The notes beneath the pieces are model-generated. The model was not told the origin of the DNA and did no database searches. It worked only from the letters and a program-made list of their open reading frames with translations. From positions 13,880,501 through 13,944,500 of the forward strand of contig OX637399.1 of assembly GCA_951799425.1 (NCBI GenBank): 64,000 nt of DNA. Reading direction: 5' to 3'. A program made the position numbers and the translations under genes. Of this stretch, positions 53,662 to 63,489 are shown in pieces; the first letter of the stretch is position 1, and each line of letters begins with the position of its first letter. This stretch comes from Ilex aquifolium (taxonomy: Eukaryota; Streptophyta; Magnoliopsida; Aquifoliales; Aquifoliaceae).

Positions 53662-53848
53662 CACCCGCATTTCATTCCACATATTTTGTTCATTCCACAA
53701 TTCCATCCACCACCATTCCGTTGTTGCCTAATCTTTTGCATCATTCCGAGTGAGAGTAACACTCACCCATTCCTATAAGCCATACACACATTTAGGGATG
53801 ATGTTTAGAGGTTAGGATACAACAACGCGTTTTCCACTCAATCATTTT

Positions 53849-53866
53849 GGCGCCGTTGCCGGGGAA
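53849..53866 (+). other. Primer-binding site of element G (tRNA-Asp type)
   Basis: TGGCGCCGTTGCCGGGGA, 3 nt after the LTR end at 53845. Confidence 0.93.
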
Positions 53867-53910
53867 GGCAAGTGTTGAGTTCGAGGGTGATTTTGGACGG
53901 CATGGTAAGT

Positions 53911-53930
53911 CTCGTGATTTTCATCACGGG
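53911..53930 (+). other. Leader hairpin of element G
   Basis: CTCGTGAT-TTTC-ATCACGGG: the same stem as in B with one U-G wobble, preceded by GGTAAGT and followed by AAGGTATGT, both like 5' splice sites. Confidence 0.68.
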
Positions 53931-53972
53931 CCAAGGTATGTCGTCTCTTTTGTATATATTTTGTTTTAGTTT

Positions 53973-54944
53973 GTGTTTTATATAATGTCTTATAATTTTT
54001 ATGATAATGTATCAAATGCCCAAAATTTTCAAAATATGTGTAAGATTTGTGATGAGTATGGGCATATTTCTAGTGAGTGCCCAAGAATGGCCTCTTATTT
54101 TGAAAACGTATGCAAGATTTGTGGTGAGTATGGACACATCACTAGTGAGTGCCCAATAAATGCCCCTTATTTTGAATATGTTTGCGAGATTTGTGGTGAG
54201 AATGGACACCTCAATAGTGAATGCCCAATAAATTATCCGGTTCAAGACTTTGCATGCGAAAACTTTTACCCCAACCATTATGCTACACCGAGTTACTCGA
54301 GTTATGGTTGGGAGAATGAACCTCATGATTTTTCATCCAATTTCACACCACCTAATGATTTTTGCCACTATCCAACATATAGGGACTCAACCGAACAAGA
54401 ATTGGAAAATACGTTGTACGAGTTTATTCAATCCCAAATGGAATGCAATGCCCAAATGACCCAACAACTTTCTGTAATTAGTGATCAACTTAATACATTG
54501 ACTAATGCTATAATTGCTATGGATGAAGAATTACACCTTGAGCATAGTCAATGTATTGAGGATGATCACCCCATTGAAATACATATTGAGGTTGAATCTC
54601 CCACCACTCTTGATTGTGAAAAGTTTGATGAAGTGATTATCTCACATGAGGCTAATGAGCCCAAGGTCTTTTCTCCATCTAAGAGTGGTGTTGAGATTCA
54701 CATTTCTCAACTTGGGGAGGGCATTGCAATGGAGTTAAGTGAAGAAACTTTGAAAGAAAAATTGTATACTCCATTGTTTGAATTGCATAAACTCGCATAC
54801 ATCTTGGTTCGGTTGAGATTTTTGAATTATTATCCCTTGTATGGTTGGATAGATTGGATAGAAAGGGCATTTATACAACACAAAAATTTTAAAATCAAAA
54901 AAATTCATGGGCGCAAGGTCATATCCGAATTGAAGCCGGATTGA
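53973..54944 (+). CDS. Triple zinc-knuckle protein of element G
   Basis: 323 codons, intact, starting about 105 nt after the PBS, so it is first in the transcript. A second ATG at 53985 (MSYNFYDN) is equally plausible. Three evenly spaced CCHC knuckles lie near residues 23-36, 48-61 and 73-86: CKICDEYGHISSEC, CKICGEYGHITSEC, CEICGENGHLNSEC, all C-x2-C-x4-H-x4-C, each followed by Pro. Then come FACENFYPNHY and YGWENEPHDFSS, a possible helix with LNTLTNAIIAMDEELHLEH, and a C-terminal part ending KKIHGRKVISELKPD. There is no capsid domain that I recognise. The knuckles resemble nucleocapsid-type RNA binders, so binding of element RNA is a fair inference. C carries a decayed homologue. Confidence 0.8.
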   Translation: MFYIMSYNFYDNVSNAQNFQNMCKICDEYGHISSECPRMASYFENVCKICGEYGHITSECPINAPYFEYVCEICGENGHLNSECPINYPVQDFACENFYPNHYATPSYSSYGWENEPHDFSSNFTPPNDFCHYPTYRDSTEQELENTLYEFIQSQMECNAQMTQQLSVISDQLNTLTNAIIAMDEELHLEHSQCIEDDHPIEIHIEVESPTTLDCEKFDEVIISHEANEPKVFSPSKSGVEIHISQLGEGIAMELSEETLKEKLYTPLFELHKLAYILVRLRFLNYYPLYGWIDWIERAFIQHKNFKIKKIHGRKVISELKPD

Positions 54945-56985
54945 TATGAGCCCTTTTTGCTTTGTTTCGATGTATATAGTAGTTAGATTTCTTTTAACTG
55001 TTATATTTTTCTTTTCTTGATGTTGTAGTGTAGAAGTTGTTTACCTCTCCCTAATTTGGACTCATTTCATTTTGAGCATCATCATAGACAAACTCATTCA
55101 ATATCATGTTTTAGTCTAAGTTGGGGGGTGTAAACAAGTTTTTTGTGTTTTATTAATGTACATAGAAAAAAAAAAAAAAAAGGGGTATCTCATTTCCCAA
55201 TTTACTTTCGTTTTTCTCATTTGCATGATTCCTTGTGCATTGAGGACAATGCATGGTTTAAGTTGGGGGGTGAGATGCACCATTTACATTTTCCACCACT
55301 TTTTGTATAGAATAAGTTGGAAATGTGAAAATTTTAAAAAAAAATTTGGAACATTTTTGTGAAAAATATTCAATATTGAACTATATTCCTCTATCTTAGT
55401 TGTTATGGGATTTGTGAATTGCTTGATCTTCATTTTGAACTTTGAATACATGAGCACATTATAGAAGTTTATCCTATTGCCAAGAGTATCACATATGTGT
55501 TTTCTTTCAAACTTAACCATAGTGCACCATGAACTTGTAATTTTGGTAATTTACGGATTGAGTTCACATTTTAGTGCTTGACATGAATAGTGGAGATGAG
55601 TAAGAACCCATGTGAGCTTTAGTGCCAATTCTTGTTGGAGGGAACTTACATGTACTCAAGGAACAATTTTTCAAATTTCACATTTGTTCAATAATCTCAT
55701 TATGCTTGTTTTGGTTAGGTGCATTTGGGTAGTTAATTGACTTTGTCTTGATATGTACAATGCTCTCCCATGCCTATCTAGAGATGATCTTAGGCCTTTT
55801 TTGAATGCTTTGAGCCTTTGCCTTTTTCTTGTGAAAAGTTTATCCCTAGTGCCGTGATTGAGCCTAATTGAATTCATTTCTATGCCATACATTGACCAAG
55901 CCAATGAAAATGATAAATATCTACCTTACCTTGGTTGTTCCTAGAGCGGGATATGATTTGATCGTAAAAGAAAAGGAAGTATGGTGTGGAAACTCAAACA
56001 AAAGGGATAAATGATGTTGAAACTCAAAAGAGTTGAATGGAAAAAGAATGAAAATCCAAGAAAAGGAAAAAAAGGGGTGAAAGAAGAAAAGAAAGAGAAA
56101 AAGAAAAGGAAAATGTTAAAGAAAAAAAGAAAAAAGAAACAAAGAGTGTGGTGATGGTGTTAGCCTAGAAATCCCATAAAAGGGAGATCTTTTTGAAATA
56201 AAGGTCATTCACTCGGAACAACCCTCTTTGTTATCATATATCCTTCATTTTTCCTACCTCAATATCACCCCAAGGCCTCATTACAACCCATGAAAGTCCT
56301 AAATGATCTAGAGAAAGCATGGGGGATGCATACTTTGAAAAGAACAAGAGAAGTTGGTTTTGCTATCAAATGCCCTAGCATTCCCTTCATGAGATTATGC
56401 CAAGGTTGTTTCATTTTTATGCATACTTCATTTTTGGATTATATGTGATCTTATTTCGTTTTGAGCACAAGATTCCATCTCATATATACACATGGAGAGC
56501 ATGCCAAGATAACTAGAGTGTGATTCATTGCGAGAGACACCCTTGGTGAGTTTGCATCGAAGCTTAATTTGGATAGCCAAAGTGAATGTGAATTCCGTTG
56601 TGTAAATGTTTAAATTACATGTTCATTTCACACACACACGAGTTTGAAAATGAATGTGTATGTGGATACTCTAGAATAGCATTTAAGGCTATGATGTGTT
56701 TTATGTGTGATTAGTTCGGGTGTTCGGATCAAGTTATTGTTGACATCCCATTGCTAATTAAGATAAGGGAATATATTTCAAATATTGGATACAAGGAAAA
56801 GAAGTTTGTAGGTACCTTCACTGGAAACCTTCACGAGACAAAACTCGTCCACTAGAGATCACCTAGGGGTTTAAAGGCTTATTGCATGTGCTAAATGCAA
56901 TTGCGGAATTAGTATAAATTTATTTTGTTTGCTTGCTTTTTATATTTTGTTTGCTAGGGACTAGCAAAACTTAAGTTGGGGGGTG
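54945..56985 (+). other. 3' non-coding module of G with polypurine tracts
   Basis: No gene. AAGTTGGGGGGTG-type tracts occur three times: about 55118-55131, 55260-55274 (after the hairpin TGCATTG-AGGA-CAATGCA at 55236-55253) and 56973-56985 (terminal, abutting the LTR). The bulk is homologous to the modules of B, C and D. Purine-rich run at about 56030-56140. Confidence 0.72.
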
Positions 56986-58938
56986 TGATTAGCACATAAC
57001 AATGACATGTATGGTGTGCTAATGTACTTTTGTTTCACCTTTTTTGTCAATAAATGGGAGTGTTTTGGTTTTGATTGTGGCTTGATGGAATTTTGGGTGA
57101 ATGCATGTAAAATGATGTAAATGACATGATTTAAACCCCCATGGTGTTATATGAGGCTAATGGAGTGTATGGGGTAGCTTTAAGGATGGTTTGGAGGGGA
57201 AAGAAATCCAATTTTTGCTCACAGTCTGAAAACCTTCCGGAAGGTGTATGTCGGCCTTCCGGAAGGTTTTGCTAAAAACCCTGGATGCCTTGTTCACAGC
57301 TAATACCTTCCGGAAGGTTTTGTCCACTGGAATGAACCTTCCGGAAGATTTTAGCTACTGGAGTAAAACCTTCCGGAAGGACTTGTCTACTCGAATGGAC
57401 CTTCCGGAAGGTTTTGCCTTGGGTTTCTTTTTGACTGCCAAAATCTTCCGGAAGGTTTTGTTTTCTAGAATGAACCTTCCGGAAGGTTTTGGCTACTGGA
57501 ATGAACCTTCCGGAAGATTTTTTTGCTACTGATGTTGACCTTCCGGAAGTTCTTGCATTTGATTCTTTTCATTTAACTGTTCTTTCAACGACCTTCCGGT
57601 AGGTGTATGTCGACCTTCCGGAAGGTTTTTGCACTTTTCTCCAGACAGCCTGTAACTCAACTTTGCGGCTTGGAGGGTCCCACATGCACTTCTCCTACAT
57701 GCTTCCTGACATCCCTTACACATCCTGGAGCCTCCCTCACCCCTGCATTGATTTGGATGAGTCTTGATAATTAATGAAGAGAGAGAAGAAGAAGGAAGCT
57801 GGGTGGGCAGACAGCTCTGCCTCACCCCTTGTCCAGCCCATGTTGCTGCACCCCTAGTGATGGAGATCAACTCTGTAGACCTCCTTCTCTCTCCAGGCAC
57901 GTTTTGGGGGGAAAACAAGAGTCTCCTTGGGGGGGTATTCATTCATGATGTATTAGAGGATAGAGAGTTGGAGAGGGAGAAGCTCTGGGCGAGGAAGACA
58001 ATGAATAGTAGTTTTAGAGAGAGAAAGTTGTGATTTTTGCATTTCTTTTGCTGCATTGTCTTGTAATCAATGGTAGGAACCTTTATATCTTGAATGAATG
58101 CCATTAATGTCATTTTTCCCTTATGTCATTGCTAGTTTAATGCTCCCATTTAAGTTCTACCATTAATGCTTCAAAAGTTATTCATGTTCATAGCTATAAA
58201 ACAGATTTCCATGCTCCATTTCCCTTCCATGTCCATTTCCTTTATGCTTGTCTTGCATTGTTAATATGAGTAGCTAGGATTTAAGTTGGTTAATCCAAGG
58301 GAAAATTCCTCTTGGGAATACCATTTTCAACTCTTCTTCATTCCTCCCTTTAGAGTCAAATGGTTCGGTTTGACGGGGTTGAGAGTGGATGAGTTGGTGA
58401 GCCTTTGATATTCCGTAGGCCTAGTCACGGTTTATGCTTAGATACTCACCAATCTCGTCCCTAGCTTCCCCCGAATCAATCATTCATTCATGCTCAATCG
58501 GAGGAAGGCTTTGAGTTGATTTGGTATTCCCATTGGAATGAACCCTTTGGATTAGCCAACACTTGCTTTATTTGCATTTTCATTTACAAACCAAACATAA
58601 AACTCAAACAAAAGATTTTACATTTTCTTTTCACTTTTGCAAAATCACTTTCACAAAACTCCCTTTCCTTCCCTGAGGAGACGACCTTGGAGTACTCTTC
58701 CAAATAAAACACCGACAACGAAAAACTCCTTGCGATTGGGGAGCGCTTTTGTTCACACCCGCATTTCATTCCACATATTTTGTTCATTCCACAATTCCAT
58801 CCACCACCATTCCGTTGTTGCCTAATCTTTTGCATCATTCCGAGTGAGAGTGACACTCACCCATTCCTATAAGCCATACACACATTTAGGGATGATGTTT
58901 AGAGGTTAGGATACAACAACGCGTTTTCCACTCAATCA
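56986..58938 (+). repeat. 3' LTR of element G (1953 bp)
   Basis: It starts TGATTAGCACATAACAATG and ends TTTTCCACTCAATCA, followed by the TSD TGACC. It carries the CCTTCCGGAAGG array at 57233-57625. Its downstream half is shared with B, C, D and H. It is uninterrupted, unlike the 5' copy. Confidence 0.95.
57233..57625. repeat. CCTTCCGGAAGG array, 12 sites, 3' LTR of G
   Basis: Starts at 57233, 57255, 57306, 57337, 57369, 57400, 57444, 57475, 57506, 57539, 57592 and 57614. Eight are the perfect 12-mer. 57337 and 57506 end in GA and 57539 in GT; 57444 starts TC; 57592 reads CCTTCCGGTAGG. Most contain TTCCGGAA, that is TTCnnGAA. Many are followed by TTTTG. Confidence 0.93.
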
Positions 58939-58943
58939 TGACC

Positions 58944-59957
58944 TGTGAACGATTTTTGGATAAAATTTCCCTTTCCCCCATTAATCCCGTTGTGAAAATC
59001 ATTAAGGGACATGGGATGCATTTCTGGTTCAAGGAGGTTGAGGGTTACAACCTAGCATTGGTGAGGGAGTTCTACCGTTCATTGAAATTAGTTGAGGTTG
59101 CTGTTGGGGAAGTTCTGAGAGTGAACGTTAGGGGAAAGGTGTTTACAGTGACCCCTGATGTCATAGCCACCCTTCTTGGAGACTATCAGAGACCCCCATC
59201 TTCCCCACCTGTCTATCCCTACAACATGGGAAGAGCTAAGACTAAGGCGGAGTATGTCGATTTGATGTATGAGGATCCGGCTGAATTCAAGGGAGTGGTT
59301 CATAGTGGTGGGTTGAAGCATGTTTATGGGCTTCTCAACAAATTGCTTCATTATAACCTACTCCCAAGGGCTGCAGAAAAGAAACCAAACCTGGAAAAGC
59401 TGGCCATTCTGGATGCTGTTGTGTTGGGCAAAACAATCGATTTTGCCCTTGTTATTTGGGAAGTTATGAAAGACTTTGCCATCACAGAGAAGCCATCGAC
59501 TAACCTGCCGTATGGAAGCTTGGTTACCCGACTGTGTAACCATTTTAAGGTTAAGGGCTACGCATCAGAAAAACTCACTCCACCCGAGACTGGGGCCATA
59601 GGTAGGGCCAGTAGCCAAAAGAGGAGGGCTATGGGTCGTGGGGAGCGAGCTCAGCTTGAGTCTGATGAGGACGTTGTACCAACTGCACCCACCATGCCAT
59701 TTAAGCCTGTTTCAGCACGCTCAGTCCCTAAGAGACTTGATGCACTAGAGACGACAGTGCATGGGATTGAGGCCTCGGTTCAGGGAATGATGGTGATGAT
59801 GAAGGAGATGTACATGCACACATTCCCTGGGAGACCCATCCCAGAAGTTCCTACTGCACCTTCAACCTCCAGGGTGAATGAGGATGTGGAAGATGATGAG
59901 GAGTCTGAGGAAGGGGAAGAATCAGAGGGTTATGAGGAAGAGAGTGATGGAGAGTAA
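58944..59957 (+). CDS. 3' ORF of element D, main part (after G)
   Basis: It continues the frame of 47526-47702 for 337 codons. It has MHFWFKEVEGYNLALVREFY, NVRGKVFTVTPDVIATLLGDY, YVDLMYEDPAEFKGVV, GGLKHVYGLLNKLLHYNLLP and LVTRLCNHFKVKGY (in parts), the pattern of the 'putative plant transposon protein' family. A helical stretch follows (KRLDALETTVHGIEASVQGMM) and a strongly acidic tail (DVEDDEESEEGEESEGYEEE). No lesion is visible apart from the insertion, unlike the homologue in B. It occupies the env-like slot but has no visible signal peptide or membrane segment. Function unknown. Confidence 0.82.
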   Translation, partial: CERFLDKISLSPINPVVKIIKGHGMHFWFKEVEGYNLALVREFYRSLKLVEVAVGEVLRVNVRGKVFTVTPDVIATLLGDYQRPPSSPPVYPYNMGRAKTKAEYVDLMYEDPAEFKGVVHSGGLKHVYGLLNKLLHYNLLPRAAEKKPNLEKLAILDAVVLGKTIDFALVIWEVMKDFAITEKPSTNLPYGSLVTRLCNHFKVKGYASEKLTPPETGAIGRASSQKRRAMGRGERAQLESDEDVVPTAPTMPFKPVSARSVPKRLDALETTVHGIEASVQGMMVMMKEMYMHTFPGRPIPEVPTAPSTSRVNEDVEDDEESEEGEESEGYEEESDGE

Positions 59958-60240
59958 GGAGTTCTTGTGCTAGTATAGGATTTTGTGTAGTTGGGGGGGG
60001 GGGGGGGAGATTAGGCTATTTTGTTCTTTTTGATGACCTACTCCATTTTGTACTCCAACTTCGTTCACATTAATATAAACCCACAATTGTTCCATTTTAC
60101 TCACTTTCATGTTGTTACTTGCATTTTGATTGATTGAATGAATGATCATTGATTTGGATTGAATATGTGCTATTTTCATTGTGTTATGCTGGGGAATGAA
60201 TCTTTTGCTAAGGGACTAGCAAAACTTAAGTTGGGGGGTG
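59958..60240 (+). other. Trailer and polypurine tract of D
   Basis: No gene. It contains a poly-G run (about 59992-60008) and ends with ACTTAAGTTGGGGGGTG directly before the 3' LTR. Confidence 0.75.
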
Positions 60241-61866
60241 TGATTAGCACAAAACTTTGTATATTTTAAGGTGCTAATCAGCTCATTTCACTTGTTTTTG
60301 AAGATTAAATGATAGGAGTTATGATGATTGAAGTCTTAACGTCAAAAATTTGTGTTTGCAGTTGAAAGGAGCTAATTATGGTTTGTTAAGGCCCACCCAT
60401 ACCACTTGGGATGAAAGGAGATGAAAAGAGAACTTGGGGACAGCTCAGGAGCAAAGAAATCAGAAGTTTCAAACAAGGAGGCAGAACAGTACCGGTACGC
60501 CAAACATTCTGGAGTCGAAGTACCGGTCTCAGTACCGGTACGATTTGCCTGACAAGCCCAGAGTCTGCAGATCTGCTCAGCTACTTCGAGGGTCCCACCA
60601 TAGATGCCCCCACACTCCTCTGACACGCCCACAACACTGTTCATCAGGCCCACGCCTTACTCTGCACTCTACAGCTACAGCCTTAAATGAAGAGAGAGAG
60701 AAGAGGAGGAGCTGGGTGTGTGCAGACCAATTCTGCACTCCCTTGTCCAGGTCATCCAGGCTACACCCTACTGATGGGGGTCACTTCAGGGAGCTACAGG
60801 AACAGACCAGGCACGGTTTTGGAGGGAAAGAGCTCTCCAATGATCGACATTATTCCATAGCAGAGAGAAGGAGATAGAGAGAGAGGCTCTGGGCGTAGAA
60901 GACGATGAATAGTAGTTTTAGAGAGAGAAAGTTATGATTTTTGCATTTCTTTTACTACATTGTCTTGTAATCAAGGGTAGGAACCTTTATATCTTCAATG
61001 AATGTCATTAATGTCATTTTCTCTTATGTCATTGCTAGTTTAATGCTCCCATTTAAGTTCTACCATTAATGCTTTCAAAGTATTCATGTTTATAGATATA
61101 AAATAGATTTTCATTTCATTCACTTCTAGTCTATGATTTCTTGCACTTAGTTACTTCAAAACTCCATATCCATACAATGCATTATATTTACATTGTCATT
61201 TCTATTTCAAGTTTGAGTAGCTAAGCCCTTTTTGTTGGCAAGACCAAGGGGAATCCTCATTTGTGTATATCGTTTCAACTCTTTCTACACCCTTCCTTTA
61301 GAGTCCCATGGTTCGGTTTGACCGGATTGAAGGTGGATGATTCGGTGAGTCTTTGATAATTCGTAGGCCTAGTCACGGTTTATGTTTAGGCACTCACCAA
61401 CATCATCCTCGGCTTTCCGTGAATCAACCGTTCATTCTTGCTCAATCGGAGGAGTGAGTTGAGTTGAGATAGTATACCCATTGGAGGGACCCCTTGGAAT
61501 TGCCAACGCTTGTTCTCTCAGTCTAATTTTACCAAAACACACTTCACCAAACAATTTCCAACAACAAGAATTTTACACTTTCTTTGCCCAAAATCACTTT
61601 CAAATTGGTTTACTTCCTTCCCCGTGGAAACGACCTTGGAATACCACCAAGTAAAAGACGACCCACGAAAGTCTCCTTGCGATTGGGGAGCATTTTTGTG
61701 CATTCACCTATCACATTCCCACTGACCTATTTCCTTTCCTATTGCCCTTTCTTTTCACACTATTCCAAGGGAGCGTGACCTCCCTTCCCGGTTGAATATA
61801 CATCACACATACACCTTGGGTGATAGTATTTTAGGGGTTAGGAATAGGACTGTTTTTGCTCAATCA
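60241..61866 (+). repeat. 3' LTR of element D (1626 bp)
   Basis: It starts TGATTAGCACAAAACTTTG and ends TTTTTGCTCAATCA, followed by the TSD CTCCA. Two perfect GTACCGGTAC sites (60489, 60532) and one that has lost a base (60520). Confidence 0.95.
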
Positions 61867-61871
61867 CTCCA

Positions 61872-62110
61872 GCCTTCTTGAAGAGTATGAGCAATATAAA
61901 TCTGAGGCAAAGGAAAAAGAAGACGCTGCATATGATGAAGGGGTTGAAAAGGCAGAAAGTGATCTGGCCTTGCAGATCCCTCAACTCAAAGATGCGTACT
62001 TCAGCCAGGGCTGGCAGGCTGCTTTAGTTGCTGCAGGGGTTCTGTCTTCATTCGAGCTCTTTTCTAGGCACTCCCTTCCAAGTTCCTCCCAGCCTCCTGA
62101 AAACACTTAG
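61872..62110 (+). pseudogene. Antisense gene of E, last exon after D
   Basis: It continues the frame broken at 40066: LLEEYEQYKSEAKEKEDAAYDEG, then AESDLALQIPQLKDAYFSQGW (in parts), and a Ser/Pro-rich end with a stop at 62108-62110. The coiled coil of 39800-40066 runs into this exon. Removing D and one TSD copy restores the frame, so the gene was readable here before D arrived. Confidence 0.65.
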
Positions 62111-62284
62111 AAAGTTTTTTGCAATTTTTTGATGTAATGGTTATTTTGTTGTAATCCTTTGTCTTTTGAATGGAAGTAACTTTTTTGTTTTCGGTGATCT
62201 TTGCTTGTCACTTATTCACAGAGCTCGGTCTCCTATCAAAGACTTTTTTAAACACAAAATTAATTTAGAACCAATTCAGGTTCT

Positions 62285-63140
62285 TGAAGTGGTGGCCCTA
62301 GCACGGCCCTTCTAAAAAGAGTTCGGTCTTTTAGAGATAATTCATTCAAACTCTTGAAGTTATGGCCTTTGCTCGGCTCTTCTTCAAAGAGTTCAGTCCC
62401 TCAACAGAGACCTTTAAATAATTTGGAAAAAAACTTTTAACTTTTGAAGTTATGGCCCTTGCTCGGCCTTTCTTCAAAGTGCTCGGTCCCTCAACAGAGA
62501 CTTTTAAATACTTAGAAAAAAAAAACTCTTAACTTTTGAAGTTATGACCCTTGCTCGGCCCTTCTTCAAAGAGTTCGATCCCTCAACAGAGACCTTTAAA
62601 TAATTTGGAAAAAACTTTTAACTTTTGAAGTTATGACCCTTGCTCAGCCTTTCTTCAAAGTGCTCGGTCCCTCAACAGAGACTTTTAAATACTTAGAAAA
62701 AAAAAACTCTTAACTTTTGAAGTTATGGCCCTTGCTCGGCCCTTGCTCGACCCTTCTTCAAAGAGTTCGGTCCCTCAACATAGATCTTTAAATACTTAGA
62801 AAAAAACTCTTAACTCTTGAAGTTATGGCCCTTGCTCGGCCCTTCTTCAAAGAGTTCGGTCCTTCAACAGAGACCTTTAAATACTTAACTCTTAACTTTT
62901 GAAGTTATGGCCCTTGCTCGGCCCTTCTTCAAAGAGTTCGGTCCCTCAACAGAGACCTTTAAATACTTGAAAAAACTCTTAACTCTTGAATTTATGGCCC
63001 TTGCTCGGCCCTTCTTCAAAGAGTTCGGTCCCTCAACAGAGACCTTTAAATACTTAGAAAAAACTCTTAACTCTTGAAGTTATGGCCCTTGCTCGGCCCT
63101 TCTTCAAAGAGTTCGGTATCTCGGTAGAGTTATTCTCAGA
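62285..63140. repeat. Minisatellite of about 89 bp, ten copies, partly dimeric
   Basis: Units start GAAGTTATGGCCCTTGCTCGG (20 bases or fewer shared in all) near 62287, 62355, 62446, 62538, 62626, 62719, 62818, 62899, 62987 and 63077, with AAAGAGTTCGGTCCCTC and an A-rich end. Units 2-3 and 4-5 form two copies of a dimer of about 183 bp, marked by AATAATTTGG in one and TACTTAG plus a long A run in the other. It lies between integrase and the antisense gene of E. Confidence 0.9.
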
Positions 63141-63489
63141 TCCGCTTGGTCATCTGAGATAGTTTCTACCTCGCACCGACCCGCCAATCTTGTTGGACTC
63201 CAATCCATCCCAAGTCAGCTTACATAGTCATGCCTAGCTGTGGGCCTGGATCAGATCTGGTGGCTGCGCCTGATTTAAGTTGATACTTCTATCAGGATTT
63301 TTTGCCTCCCTGCCTTAACAGTAGGACGTATATAACAAGAAAAGTAGAGTGAGAATAGGGAGATGACTCCTCAAAAGATGTTTATTGATAACTTCAACTC
63401 CTCAGTACATTTGCAAAATTCTTGTTGATTCCTAAGGGGCACCCTTAAGTTTCCGAAGGCACTTTCGAGTTCTATTAAAAAGGCATTTT
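63141..63489. other. Spacer between minisatellite and integrase of E
   Basis: No ORF or repeat that I can support. Confidence 0.5.

Larger units (their letters stand above)
47703..53845 (+). repeat. 5' LTR of G, in three pieces
   Basis: Pieces 47703-48632, 50511-51355 and 53667-53845 are separated by solo LTRs H (48633-50505) and I (51356-53661) and their duplicated target bases. Starts TGATTAGCACATAACAAGG; ends TTTTCCACTCAATCA. The summed length matches the 3' LTR to within one base. Confidence 0.93.
47703..58938 (+). mobile_element. Element G: non-autonomous Athila-related element with triple zinc-knuckle ORF
   Basis: TSD TGACC on both sides (47698-47702 and 58939-58943). The 3' LTR is 1953 bp. 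The 5' LTR is 1954 bp after removing the two solo LTRs H and I; the pair differ at about 19 positions (about 1%). The internal region (53846-56985, 3.1 kb) has PBS, leader hairpin, one 323-codon ORF, 3' module and polypurine tract, and no trace of protease, RT or integrase. Confidence 0.95.
40067..61866 (+). mobile_element. Element D: Athila-like element with gag-protease only, split by G
   Basis: TSD CTCCA on both sides (40062-40066 and 61867-61871). LTRs of 1627 and 1626 bp with about 26 differences (about 1.6%). Order: LTR, PBS, leader hairpin, intact gag-protease, then a deletion fusing the start of RT to the end of integrase, 3' module, palindrome array, 3' ORF split by G, polypurine tract, LTR. 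Without G it is about 10.6 kb. It cannot make RT or integrase. Confidence 0.95.

Noticed and set aside
57233-57625. Regularly spaced repeats that might be taken for a CRISPR array
   Set aside because: The repeats are 12-bp palindromes with irregular short spacers inside a plant LTR, and no cas genes are present.
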